Below, one piece after another: positions 24,147 through 32,083 of a stretch of 64,000 nucleotides of DNA. The stretch is from Kitasatospora sp. NBC_00315. Lineage in GTDB: Bacteria; Actinomycetota; Actinomycetes; Streptomycetales; Streptomycetaceae. Under the pieces are notes generated by a model. It was not told the DNA's origin. It ran no database searches and worked only from the letters and a program-made list of their open reading frames with translations. The stretch's first letter is position 1. Each line of letters opens with the position of its first letter. Location of the stretch: NCBI RefSeq assembly GCF_041435095.1, contig NZ_CP108025.1, positions 496,001 through 560,000 of the forward strand, given 5' to 3'. Position numbers and translations under genes: made by a program.

Positions 24147-25286
24147 ATGAGCTCCCCTGCACCCGCCCGCGCCGGCATCAGCATCATCGGCGCCGGACCC
24201 GGCGGCCTGACCTGCGCCCGCATCCTCCAGCAGCGCGGCATCGCGGTCACCGTCCACGACCGCGACGAAGGCCCCGACGCGCGCGACCAGGGCGGGACCC
24301 TCGACCTGCACGCGGACAACGGCCAGGTCGCCCTGCGCGAAGCCGGCCTGCTCGACGAGTTCCTCGAACTGGCGCGCGCCGAAGGGCAGGAGATGCGCCT
24401 CATGGAGCCGACCGGCAGGATCGCGTTCCACAAGGTGCCGCAGGACGGCGAACTCCTCAAGCCGGAGATCGACCGCGGCCGGCTGCGCAGCCTGCTGCTC
24501 GACTCCCTGCAGCCGGGAACCGTGCGCTGGGGCAGGGCCCTCGACACCATCAGCGGGCCCGCCGACGGTCCGCGCCGGCTGCACTTCGCCGACGGCACGA
24601 CCGTCGAGACCGATCTGGTCATCGGCGCCGACGGCGCCTTCTCCCGGGTGCGCCCGGCGGTGTCCCCCGCCGTCCCCGCGTACACCGGGGTGAGCTTCCT
24701 GGAGGCGTGGTTCTCCGACGTCGAGAACCGGCACCCCGAAATCGCCGAGCTGGTCGGCCAGGGCTCCGCCGCCGCGGCCGACGGCGATCGCGGCCTGTTC
24801 GCCCAGCGCAACAGCGGGGACCACATCCGCGTCTACATCATCCGACGCGTCCCGGTCGACTGGATCAGCGCAAGCGCTCTGACCCCCGACGACACGGACG
24901 GTATCCGCGCCGCACTGCTCCACGAGTACGCCCACTGGTCGCCCCGGATGCGCCGGATGATCGCCGACAACGAGGGCCGCTACGTCGACCGCCCGCTGTT
25001 CGCCCTCCCGGTCCCGCACACCTGGGAGCACAACCCGACGGTGACCCTGCTCGGCGACGCGGCCCACCTCATGCCCCCGCTCGGCGTCGGCGTCAACCTC
25101 GCGATGCTCGACGCCTGCGAACTCGCCCTCGCGCTCGCGAACGCGGCCACCGTCGACGACGCCGTCCGCACCTACGAGAAGACCATGCTCCCCCGCTCCG
25201 TCGAGACGGCCACGATCCTCGAACACGGCGCCGAGCACCTGCTCTCCGCCGACCTGCCCGACTTCGACGACGACTCCCGGCCCTGA
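24147..25286 (+). CDS. TetX-like FAD-dependent monooxygenase
   Basis: 379 aa from ATG 24147 with ribosome site GGAAAGGAAA. FAD-binding Rossmann motif ISIIGAGPGGLTCARILQQR (about 9-28), the TetX-like stretch DQGGTLDLHADNGQVALREA, the DG motif LVIGADGAFSRVRP (about 155-168) and the GD motif LLGDAAHLMPPLGVGVNLAM (about 299-318). Class A flavoprotein hydroxylases of this type hydroxylate tetracyclines or other aromatics using NADPH and O2. The divergent TetR neighbour supports inducible drug inactivation or catabolism; the actual substrate is unproven. Confidence 0.85.
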   Translation: MSSPAPARAGISIIGAGPGGLTCARILQQRGIAVTVHDRDEGPDARDQGGTLDLHADNGQVALREAGLLDEFLELARAEGQEMRLMEPTGRIAFHKVPQDGELLKPEIDRGRLRSLLLDSLQPGTVRWGRALDTISGPADGPRRLHFADGTTVETDLVIGADGAFSRVRPAVSPAVPAYTGVSFLEAWFSDVENRHPEIAELVGQGSAAAADGDRGLFAQRNSGDHIRVYIIRRVPVDWISASALTPDDTDGIRAALLHEYAHWSPRMRRMIADNEGRYVDRPLFALPVPHTWEHNPTVTLLGDAAHLMPPLGVGVNLAMLDACELALALANAATVDDAVRTYEKTMLPRSVETATILEHGAEHLLSADLPDFDDDSRP

Positions 25287-25536
25287 GAACCGGCCCCGGA
25301 GTGGGGTCACCGGCGGACGTCGGCAGCTGACGGCGCGGCCCGGGGCGACCGACGCCCGGGGGACGACGTCGCGGATCTCCCGGCGAACGCGCGACCACCG
25401 GACCCAGGACGGCCCGGTGAGCAGGACCGCCACGCGCCGGCCGCGCCGTGAACCCGGTGCTCGCCGTACGCCCGCCGTGGCGGTCCGCCGGGCCGGCGGG
25501 CGCCGACCGCCCGCATGGGGCCCGGCGGAACAGAGT

Positions 25537-25569
25537 TGTGGGTCCCGACCGCCTCGGTCGGGACCCACA
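25537..25569. terminator. strong hairpin terminator downstream of the CsbD-like gene
   Basis: Perfect 15-bp stem (TGTGGGTCCCGACCG, 25537-25551, with its complement 25555-25569) and a 3-nt loop. It lies 13 bp beyond the stop of the minus-strand CsbD-like gene and can also stop transcription from the plus-strand monooxygenase gene. Confidence 0.8.
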
Positions 25570-25582
25570 GGTCGAACCCGCC

Positions 25583-25756
25583 TCAGTGCTCGAAGGCGTC
25601 CTTGACGTGCTCGCCGGCCTGCTTGAGGTCTCCCTTGGTCCGCTCGGCCCTGCCCTCGGCCTCCAGACGCTCGTTGCCGACCGCCCTGCCCACGTGCTCC
25701 TTCACCGCGCCCTTGAGCTTGTCGGCCGCGTTGTCGATCTTGTCGCCCGCACCCAT
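25583..25756 (-). CDS. CsbD-family stress protein
   Basis: 57 aa, too short for routine ORF cut-offs. It begins MGAGDKIDNAADKLKGAVKE and continues with HVGRAVGNERLEAEGRAERT, KGDLKQAGEHVKDAF. This is the complete CsbD fold signature: helix with K-x-K-G, the GN-x-x-L-x-A-E-G-x turn, then a second K-rich helix. A GAGGAG ribosome site precedes the ATG. CsbD proteins belong to general-stress (SigB-type) regulons; exact function unknown. It is paired divergently with the small hydrophobic protein at 25890. Confidence 0.88.
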   Translation of the reverse strand: MGAGDKIDNAADKLKGAVKEHVGRAVGNERLEAEGRAERTKGDLKQAGEHVKDAFEH

Positions 25757-25889
25757 CGCGTTTCTCCTCGCCGTCGCCGCGCCACTGTCCTGACGGCCGG
25801 CGCCTGCCCTCCCCCATCAGGAAGATTCCTACGAATATCTGGTCCGGCCCGGGGCAGCCGCCTTTCCGACACTGACTGTGGAGGTCACG

Positions 25890-26060
25890 ATGGTTCCCCT
25901 TCTTCTCGTCCTGCTGCTGGCCCTGCTCCTCTTCGGAGCGGGCTTCGCACTGAAGATCCTCTGGTGGGTCGCCGTCATCGTCCTGGTGGTCTGGGTGGTC
26001 GGCTTCCTCGCCCGCGGCACCCACTCCTCCGGCCGCCGCCACCGCTGGTACCGCTGGTAG
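25890..26060 (+). CDS. small hydrophobic membrane protein
   Basis: 56 aa from ATG 25890 with GGAGG at 25880-25884; an upstream GTG at 25878 has no ribosome site. Nearly all of residues 2-45 is hydrophobic (MVPLLLVLLLALLLFGAGFA, then LKILWWVAVIVLVVWVVGFL), two tight membrane helices, ending in a basic/aromatic tail SSGRRHRWYRW. Similar tiny hydrophobic proteins accompany CsbD genes in Streptomyces stress regulons. Confidence 0.8.
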   Translation: MVPLLLVLLLALLLFGAGFALKILWWVAVIVLVVWVVGFLARGTHSSGRRHRWYRW

Positions 26061-26082
26061 AAACCCACACCACACCGAACCC

Positions 26083-26118
26083 CGGGCGGGGTGCACGCGA
26101 GGGCGCGCACCCCGCCCG
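26083..26118. terminator. hairpin terminator after the hydrophobic-protein gene
   Basis: CGGGCGGGGTGC (26083-26094) pairs with GCACCCCGCCCG (26107-26118), 12 bp and a 12-nt loop, 23 bp after the stop at 26060. Confidence 0.7.
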
Positions 26119-26164
26119 ACCCATGCGGTGCGCCGCCCGGGCAGTCCCCGCCCCGGCCGCGCCC

Positions 26165-26200
26165 GGGGCCGGGGCCGGGGCCGGGGCCGGGGCCGGGGCG
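26165..26200. repeat. (GGGGCC)n repeat, potential G-quadruplex
   Basis: Five perfect GGGGCC units at 26165-26194 followed by GGGGCG, on the sense strand, ending 25 bp before the GTG start at 26226. Six runs of four G spaced by two bases meet the G-quadruplex pattern and overlap the presumed leader of the next gene. Confidence 0.8.
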
Positions 26201-26225
26201 GGCTGCGCCCGGTACGGTTCGTCTC

Positions 26226-27209
26226 GTGGACGTGGACGGGTGGGAGTCGGGGCACTGGGGCGCGTACGGCTGCGGGGCGTGGGAGCGGGCCTGCCGTCAG
26301 GCGGGCCCACTGGTCGCCTGGCACCGGGAGCAGGGCCTCGGCCCGGGCGCCGGGGTCCCCGGGCGGCTCTCCACGGATCCCGCTCCGCGCGTCAAGTGGC
26401 CCTGGGGAAGCGGCCCGCACACCGTGGCCCTGGTGCTCTGGCGGGCTGCCCGCGATGCCGGGATCCTGGTCGACGAGGTCCTGCTGGCCGACACCCTGCG
26501 CTACTGCGACCCCGGGGCCGACCCGCTGGCGGACGGCCCCCTGCCCGAAGCCGCCCGCAACGGTGGGATCGCGGTCGGGAGCGCCGAAGCGGTGGCCCGG
26601 ATCGGGCACGTCCTGCGGATCCACGCCGCGGCCGATCTCCCGCGGCCCCGCCCGGCCGGGGTGCGGCTGACGCTCGGCCACCGCGTCCGGGAGCTGAGGG
26701 CGACGTCCGACTGGACGCAGGGCGACTGGCCGGCGGCCGTCGCGCTGGCCCGTGAGGCCATGCGGCAGGCGGACGATCTCCGGGAGCGGGGGGCGTGGCT
26801 GCCCACCGCCGGGGAGCGGTCCGCCGGACGGCTGACGGGCCTGGACCGGGCGCTGGCCGGTGAGCCCGGTGCCTCGGGGGGCCGGACGCCGGTCTGGCCG
26901 GCGCGGGCGTCCCGCCTGGTCGGCCTCGCCGCCGCCCTGTCCGCCGCGGCCGACTCGCTGCCGCGCGACGACCACGGGGGTCCGGGCCCGCTGGCCAGGG
27001 TTCTCGACGGCACGGCCCTGGCGTGCGCCGGGCTGCGGACCAGCGCCGAGGAGCTCACGCGCCTGTGGGAGGCGGAGCCGCGCGAGCCCGCGGATCCGGC
27101 CGCCTGGGAGGAGTCCCACGTCCCCGGACCGCTGCGGACCCAGACCGAGGAGACGGAGGACCTGGTGCGGGCGGCCGACGTCTTCCTGTGGCTGCTCGCG
27201 TGCGGTTGA
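26226..27209 (+). CDS. hypothetical cytoplasmic protein
   Basis: 327 aa from GTG 26226 (VDVDGWESGHWGAYGCGAWE). No signal peptide or membrane segment. Composition is helix-rich with many Ala/Arg/Trp. Recognisable stretches: VKWPWGSGPHTVALVLWRAA (about 59-78), RVRELRATSDWTQGDWPAAV and a C-terminus EEDTED-like acidic helix leading to VFLWLLACG. The family is not recognised. No good ribosome site is seen; the upstream G-rich repeat may affect expression. It is convergent with the Sel1-like gene, with only 52 bp between stops. Confidence 0.65.
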   Translation: MDVDGWESGHWGAYGCGAWERACRQAGPLVAWHREQGLGPGAGVPGRLSTDPAPRVKWPWGSGPHTVALVLWRAARDAGILVDEVLLADTLRYCDPGADPLADGPLPEAARNGGIAVGSAEAVARIGHVLRIHAAADLPRPRPAGVRLTLGHRVRELRATSDWTQGDWPAAVALAREAMRQADDLRERGAWLPTAGERSAGRLTGLDRALAGEPGASGGRTPVWPARASRLVGLAAALSAAADSLPRDDHGGPGPLARVLDGTALACAGLRTSAEELTRLWEAEPREPADPAAWEESHVPGPLRTQTEETEDLVRAADVFLWLLACG

Positions 27210-27261
27210 CGGACGGTCCACCCGGGCCGGGCGGTCGAGCGACGCGCCCGGGTCGGGGATC

Positions 27262-27978
27262 TCAGTAGAAGTCGCCCCGGCCGTGCGCGGGGTTGACGGC
27301 GTCGCGTCGCTGCTGCCGCAGCCGGGTCGTCGTGTTCGCCGACATCTCCCGCAGGTGCGCCTGACTCTGCAGCATCATCATCGACCCCAGCGCGTGGCGC
27401 CCGGTCCTCGGGTTGTCCACGCAGGACCGGTACAGCGCGGCGGCCCGCCCGGCGTCCTGGTACAGCGTGCGGTAGAGCTCGGCGGCTCGGTACTGGGCGT
27501 ACGGGTGGTCGCGCGCGGCGGCCGCCAGGAAGTGCTCCAGAGCGTGCTCGACGGGGGCGCGGTTCAGGGGCAGCAGCCCCTCCAGGTACAGGTCTCCCAG
27601 GGCCAGCATCGCTTCGGGCTCGCCGAGTTCGGCCGCGGCACGGTACCAACGGGCAGCCTCGTCGAACGACTGCCCGATGCCCGCCTGCGGGCAGCCCTGG
27701 TGGTGCAGCGAGCCGAGGTAGTAGGCCGCTCGGGGCGAGCCGGTGCTCCGCCGCAGCCACGGCGCCGCGCTCGCGTATCGCCCCTGGGTGTACTCGACGT
27801 GCCCCAGGAGCTCGACGGCGGCGCCGTGACCGGCGGCGGCCGCCGCCTCCAGGAAGAAGGCGGCAGCGCCACGGTGCTGACCGCCGTTCCAGCAGTTCAG
27901 GCCGATCCGGTAGTACTCCTCGGCGTTGGTCGGCTCGCGTCCGTCCACGGTGAAGTCGAACCCCTGCCACTGCACCAC
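27262..27978 (-). CDS. Sel1/TPR-like repeat protein
   Basis: 238 aa from GTG 27978. Repeated ~36-residue helical hairpins: AEEYYRIGLNCWNGGQHRGA, AVELLGHVEYTQGRYASAAP, AAYYLGSLHHQGCPQAGIGQ, EAMLALGDLYLEGLLPLNRA, YAQYRAAELYRTLYQDAGRA. The A-x-x-x-L-G-x-L/Y-x-x-G pattern identifies Sel1-like/tetratricopeptide repeats, a protein-protein interaction scaffold. No catalytic domain or signal peptide. No partner gene is evident. Confidence 0.78.
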   Translation of the reverse strand: MVQWQGFDFTVDGREPTNAEEYYRIGLNCWNGGQHRGAAAFFLEAAAAAGHGAAVELLGHVEYTQGRYASAAPWLRRSTGSPRAAYYLGSLHHQGCPQAGIGQSFDEAARWYRAAAELGEPEAMLALGDLYLEGLLPLNRAPVEHALEHFLAAAARDHPYAQYRAAELYRTLYQDAGRAAALYRSCVDNPRTGRHALGSMMMLQSQAHLREMSANTTTRLRQQRRDAVNPAHGRGDFY

Positions 27979-28091
27979 GTGACTGCCTCCCTCGTCCCCG
28001 CCCGCCCCGGCGGGCGCTCATGGGTCATTGTGCGGCACCCCCCGGGGCGGCGGGCGGCGAGGGCCGCGCGGTCGTGGGCGGTCCCGGGGTG

Positions 28092-28317
28092 CGGCACGTG
28101 GGCGGCTTCGGCTCGAGCATCCAGGGCTCCCTACGTATCCGCGTCTTCGGCGGCAATCCCGACACCGAGCTGCTGACCGAGATCACCCGCTGCGCGGAAC
28201 GCGGCGACATCGTCCCCGTCGTCGACACCGTCCATCCGCTCGACCGCGTCGCCGACGCGCACCGCGCCCTGGAAGCAGGCGGCGTCCCGGGGCAAGCACA
28301 TCGTCCGGATCGACTGA
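28092..28317 (+). pseudogene. 3' remnant of a zinc-type alcohol dehydrogenase/quinone oxidoreductase
   Basis: From about 28105 the plus frame reads GSSIQGSLRIRVFGGNPDTE, LLTEITRCAERGDIVPVVDT and VHPLDRVADAHRALEAGG, the end of MDR-superfamily oxidoreductases (L..L..L.e.G.i.pvvd..ypLd.v.eAh..le.g). After AGGV an extra C in 28284-28290 shifts the frame; the shifted frame gives the expected ending GKHIVRID and TGA at 28315. The catalytic and NADPH-binding domains are absent. A 5'-deleted, frameshifted fragment. Confidence 0.75.
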
Positions 28318-28327
28318 ACGGGCGCTC

Positions 28328-29248
28328 CTACCGGGTCACCACGTGGTGGGTGGTGCCTTCGGCGACGGCCCGGAGCTTGTCGGGGTTGGCCACGTTGTGG
28401 ATGGCGGTGATGCGGCCCTCGGCGTCGAAGTCGAAGGTGACGGTGGCGATCACACGGCCCGGTCCGCTGAACAGCATGCCGGGCCCGCCGTTGATCTCGA
28501 CGAGTTCGGCGCGCATGTCGGCCGGCTCGACGCCCTGGTAGGAGACGGTGCCGACGGCCGCGAACCAGCCGGCCACCGTGGTCGCGCCCACGACCGGGCG
28601 CAGCGCCTGGCGGACCTTGCCGCCGCCGTCGGTCCACAGCGTGACGTCCGGGGACAGCAGCTCCATCAGGGCGTTGACGTCGCCACCGCTGGAGGCGGCG
28701 AAGAACCGCTCGGTGACCTCGCGCTGCCGTGCACGGTCCGCGGGGAAGCGCGGCCGGCGGGCCCGTACGTGCTCGCGGGCGCGGTGCGCGGCCTGCCGCA
28801 CCGCGGCCTCGGAGCGCTCCACCGCCTCGCCGATCTCGGCATGGCTGAAGCCGAAGACCTCCTTGAGCACGAAGACCGCGCGTTCGAGCGGGCTCAGGGT
28901 CTCCAGCACCACCAGCATCGCCATCGACACCGACTCGGCGTCGGTGACGGCCTCGGCCGCGTCCCCGCCGGTGAGAATGGGCTCCGGAAGCCACGGCCCC
29001 ACGTACGTCTCGCGCTTGTAGCGGGTCGAGCGCAGTCGTTCCAGCGCCAGGTTCGACACGATCCGCGCCAGGTACGCCTTGGGGTCGGCCACCTGCGAGC
29101 GGTCGGCGGCCGACCACTTGATCCAGGCGTCCTGCACCGCGTCCTCGGCGTCGGCCGCGGTGCCGAGTACGCGGTAGGCCACCGAGAACAACAGAGCCCG
29201 GTACTGGTGGAACAGCTGCTGGTCGAGATCCGAGGACGGCCCGGTCAT
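28328..29248 (-). CDS. ECF41-family RNA polymerase sigma factor (SigJ-like) with SnoaL-like C-terminus
   Basis: 306 aa. Region sigma2 (about 10-80: QYRALLFSVAYRVLGTAADA, EDAVQDAWIKW) and sigma4 (about 105-165: LSPLERAVFVLKEVFGFSHA, EIGEAVERSEAAVRQAAHRA) are followed by a ~130-aa SnoaL/NTF2-like extension. WTDGGGKVRQA near residue 218 is the DGGGKV motif I know as diagnostic of group ECF41, whose C-terminus modulates sigma activity instead of a separate anti-sigma factor. Its ATG overlaps the stop of the upstream flavoprotein gene (29245-29248), so both are one transcript, from the promoter at 30485-30512. Confidence 0.9.
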   Translation of the reverse strand: MTGPSSDLDQQLFHQYRALLFSVAYRVLGTAADAEDAVQDAWIKWSAADRSQVADPKAYLARIVSNLALERLRSTRYKRETYVGPWLPEPILTGGDAAEAVTDAESVSMAMLVVLETLSPLERAVFVLKEVFGFSHAEIGEAVERSEAAVRQAAHRAREHVRARRPRFPADRARQREVTERFFAASSGGDVNALMELLSPDVTLWTDGGGKVRQALRPVVGATTVAGWFAAVGTVSYQGVEPADMRAELVEINGGPGMLFSGPGRVIATVTFDFDAEGRITAIHNVANPDKLRAVAEGTTHHVVTR

Positions 29249-30447
29249 CGTGGCACCGTCACCCGGGTGAAGCGGCCGCCTCGCGGCCAGAACGCGCCCG
29301 AGGCGGGCATCCTCTTCATCCGGCCGTAGGTCGGCCAGGGCGAGGCGGTCACCGTCTCCTTGTACCGCGCCGCCGTACGGCCGGTCAGGTACAACCGTCG
29401 GGGGCTGTCGTCCGGGTGGGTGAACTGCACGACCGCATCGTAGCGTCCGAGACTGACCGGCGTGTGGTAGTAGCCGAAGCGAAAGGGCTTGGGGCGGCGG
29501 CCCTTCAGCACCCGCAGGATCGACAGTGCGGCGTGCACCCCGGTCGGCATGCCGCCCTGGCAGGTGCCGTGCAGGACGCCGTAACCCTGGTGGACGGCGG
29601 CCGCGTCGCCCACGGCGTACACCTCCGGATGCGACACCGACCGCAGCGCGGCGTCCGTGGCGACGCGGCCGCGCTCGTCGACGCTCAGCCCGGCGGCGGC
29701 CGCCACCGGTGACACCCGGGTACCGCTCGTCCACAGGACCACGTCGGCGGGGACGACCTCCCCGCCCGCCAGCTCGACCGCCTCGGGCAGGACCCTCACC
29801 ACCTCGGCCCCGCCGCGCGCCCGGACGCCCAGGCGGGCGAGCGCGGAGCGCAGGTACGTCCTGGCTCCAGGGTGCATGGCCGCACCGGGCTCGCCCCGGC
29901 CCAGCAGCACGACGTTCAGCTCCGGGTACTGCTCGGCGATCTCGGCGGCCGACTCGATGCCGGTGAGCCCGTTGCCCGCGACCACCACCGTGCCGCTGTC
30001 GAGCCGCGCCAGCCGGTCTGCCAGCAGCTCGGCGTCCTGCGCGCTGTTCAGGGTGTACGCGTGGTCCTCCACCCCCGGAGCGGCGGTGTCGGCCACGCCG
30101 CCCAGCCCGTACACGAGCGTGTCGTAGGGCAGGACGAGGTCGTCGTCGACCCGTACGACCCTCGCGCCCGTGTCCACGCCCGTCACCCAGCCGCGCACGA
30201 AGCGCGCACCCGTGCCGGCCAGCAGCTCCGGGATGCTCAGCTCGGCGAGCCGCTGCCCGCTCCCGGTCATGTGCAGCCGCATCCGCTCGGTGAACCGCTC
30301 CTGCGCGTTCACCAGGGTCACCTGCACGTCCTCGCGTCCCTTGACCCGGGCCGCGAGCTGGATCGCCGCGGCCGTGCCCGCGTACCCCGCCCCCAGGACC
30401 AGAACACGGTGCGGGGTCTCCGTACCTGCTTCGTGCCGCTCGTTCAT
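29245..30447 (-). CDS. NDH-2-like FAD/NAD(P)-dependent oxidoreductase, ECF41 partner
   Basis: 400 aa. FAD Rossmann motif VLVLGAGYAGTAAAIQLA (about 15-32), NAD(P) Rossmann motif TVVVAGNGLTGIESAAEIAE (about 148-167), FAD-contact motif EVYAVGDAAAVHQGYGVLHG (about 290-309). This is the pyridine nucleotide-disulfide/NADH dehydrogenase II fold without redox cysteines. It lacks a clear C-terminal membrane anchor. It is the first gene of the operon with the ECF41 sigma factor; oxidoreductases are among the standard ECF41 neighbours. Physiological electron acceptor unknown. Confidence 0.87.
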   Translation of the reverse strand: MNERHEAGTETPHRVLVLGAGYAGTAAAIQLAARVKGREDVQVTLVNAQERFTERMRLHMTGSGQRLAELSIPELLAGTGARFVRGWVTGVDTGARVVRVDDDLVLPYDTLVYGLGGVADTAAPGVEDHAYTLNSAQDAELLADRLARLDSGTVVVAGNGLTGIESAAEIAEQYPELNVVLLGRGEPGAAMHPGARTYLRSALARLGVRARGGAEVVRVLPEAVELAGGEVVPADVVLWTSGTRVSPVAAAAGLSVDERGRVATDAALRSVSHPEVYAVGDAAAVHQGYGVLHGTCQGGMPTGVHAALSILRVLKGRRPKPFRFGYYHTPVSLGRYDAVVQFTHPDDSPRRLYLTGRTAARYKETVTASPWPTYGRMKRMPASGAFWPRGGRFTRVTVPR

Positions 30448-30484
30448 CGCCGTTCCTTCCTCCGTCTGCTGCCGACAACCACCA

Positions 30485-30512
30485 GACGGAAGCTGCGTGC
30501 TCGTTCGTGACA
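30485..30512 (-). promoter_or_regulatory. candidate ECF41-type promoter
   Basis: On the minus strand TGTCACG (30512-30506) is followed after a 17-nt spacer by CGTC (30488-30485), close to the TGTCACA/CGTC consensus I recall for ECF41 sigma factors. It lies 38 bp upstream of the flavoprotein ATG at 30447, with GGAGGAAGGA as ribosome site. It suggests autoregulation of the flavoprotein-sigma operon. Confidence 0.65.
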
Positions 30513-30760
30513 CGGACCCGATGTGACGCGCGACACGGCGGGGGCGGGGGCCGTGCGGGGGCCCGCGCGTCCTCGTCGACGGCCTCCCGGTGCGCACGGT
30601 GGACAGCCTCCGGGGCGCACGGGGAGCGGGGCCCGCCGTCCGCCCGCGGGGGCGGACCACGTTCGGAAACGATCAATTGTCGGACCCGACTGACACGGGC
30701 TCGGCGAACGCCCTACCCTGGCGCGTGCCACCAGACAGTCAACTCCCAAGGGGGCACCGT

Positions 30761-31834
30761 ATGTCCCGGAGCCGTAAGCTCCACCGCCTCGGCAACCCCG
30801 ACGCCGACGAGCGTCGCGAGCAGCGAATGCTGTTCCGTCACCTGCGTGACGACACCAACGCGAATCGCGGGCGGATGACCAGGCGGGTCCGCGAGCTGCA
30901 GCTGCTCCTGTCGATGGACCCGGTCGACTTCGAACGGCTCGTGGCCCGGCTGATGGAGGCCATGGGCATGAAGGTCGAGCTCACAGCCCGTTCGCGGGAC
31001 GGCGGGGTGGACGTACGCGGGATCGACACGGACCCCTTCCGTGGTGGGAACGTGATCGTGCAGGTGAAGCGGTACCGGGACACCGTGACACCCTCGGCCG
31101 TGCGGGACCTCTACGGCACGCTGCAGCACGATCCGGCCGCGACCAAAGCCGTCCTCGTCGCCACCAGCAGGTTCGGCCCGAGCTCCCACCAGTTCGTCGC
31201 GGGCAAGCCGATCACGCTGATCAACGGTTCCGAGCTGGTCGGTCTCCTCAAGCACCACGGCCTCCACGAGGTGTTCGACGCGGCGCAGCACGATGCATCC
31301 GGCTTCGACGGCGGGGACGCGCTGCCCGAGGTCGAGGTCGCCTCCGAGCCGGCCCGGCTTCTGCTGCACTGGACCGGCGAGGAGGAGTACGACATCGCCG
31401 CCCTGGTGTGCCAGGGCAACAGGGCGCTGTCGGACGAGCACCTGGTGTTCTACAACAACGGCTCGACACCGGACGGTTCGGTCCGCATGGTCACCGGCTA
31501 CGGTGACGCGAACGCCTGCCTGATGGTCGACTTCGACGCGCTGCCCGGCGGCGCCGACCGGCTCGTCATCGTCGCCGCCGCCGACACCGAGAACCACCCG
31601 GAGGCGACCATGGCCGGGTTCGCGGGACCGGCGCTGATCCTCGAACCCGGTGCCGACCGGACCCCGCTCGTGGTGCACCTCGCCGACGGGGCCGCGGCCA
31701 ACACCGCGATGCGCCTGGGGCGGTTCGACCGTGACACCGCCGGGGACTGGTACTTCACTCCTGCCCTGGCCGGATACCCGGGCGGACTGCGCCAGGCGGT
31801 CGTGGCCTACGGCCTTGAGGTGGAGGAGGCGTAG
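30761..31834 (+). CDS. Mrr-type restriction endonuclease domain fused to TerD
   Basis: 357 aa. Residues ~45-165 form an Mrr_cat-like PD-(D/E)XK nuclease domain: LLSMDPVDFERLVARLMEAM, GVDV after RDG (catalytic Asp in DGGVDVRG), VIVQVKRYRDTVTPSAVRDL (the QxK catalytic pair). Residues ~193-357 form a TerD domain (RLLLHWTGEEEYDIAALVCQ, SDEHLVFYNNGSTPDGSVRM, and FDALPGGADRLVIVAAADTE), a calcium-binding tellurium-resistance module. An N-terminal basic region (MSRSRKLHRLGNPDADERRE) precedes. Stand-alone gene with no methylase nearby, so classical restriction-modification is unlikely; a stress or phage-defence effector is possible. Confidence 0.85.
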   Translation: MSRSRKLHRLGNPDADERREQRMLFRHLRDDTNANRGRMTRRVRELQLLLSMDPVDFERLVARLMEAMGMKVELTARSRDGGVDVRGIDTDPFRGGNVIVQVKRYRDTVTPSAVRDLYGTLQHDPAATKAVLVATSRFGPSSHQFVAGKPITLINGSELVGLLKHHGLHEVFDAAQHDASGFDGGDALPEVEVASEPARLLLHWTGEEEYDIAALVCQGNRALSDEHLVFYNNGSTPDGSVRMVTGYGDANACLMVDFDALPGGADRLVIVAAADTENHPEATMAGFAGPALILEPGADRTPLVVHLADGAAANTAMRLGRFDRDTAGDWYFTPALAGYPGGLRQAVVAYGLEVEEA

Positions 31835-32083
31835 CCGCGCGCGGACCGGCGCACCGGCCCGACGGCGTCAGCGCTCCTCGGCCCGGACCGTGCCACGGGC
31901 CCATGACGGCGATACCGGTGGCACGGCCGGGCGTTCGGAGCCGCACCTGTGCCACCGTCAGGACGGCACGCGGCGCAGCAACGGCCTCGGCCGGTTCGTC
32001 GCACCGCGGCCGATCCGGTGCGCGGGCCGGCGTCCGGGCGGCCGCGTGGACACCACCGCCCCGCGGATGGCACGGTGGGAGTC

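Noticed and set aside
23877..27221. 1114-aa minus-strand open frame
   Set aside because: It crosses the TetX-like gene, CsbD, the hydrophobic protein and the 26226 gene in antisense; no family-like segment and several real genes with proper starts lie within it.
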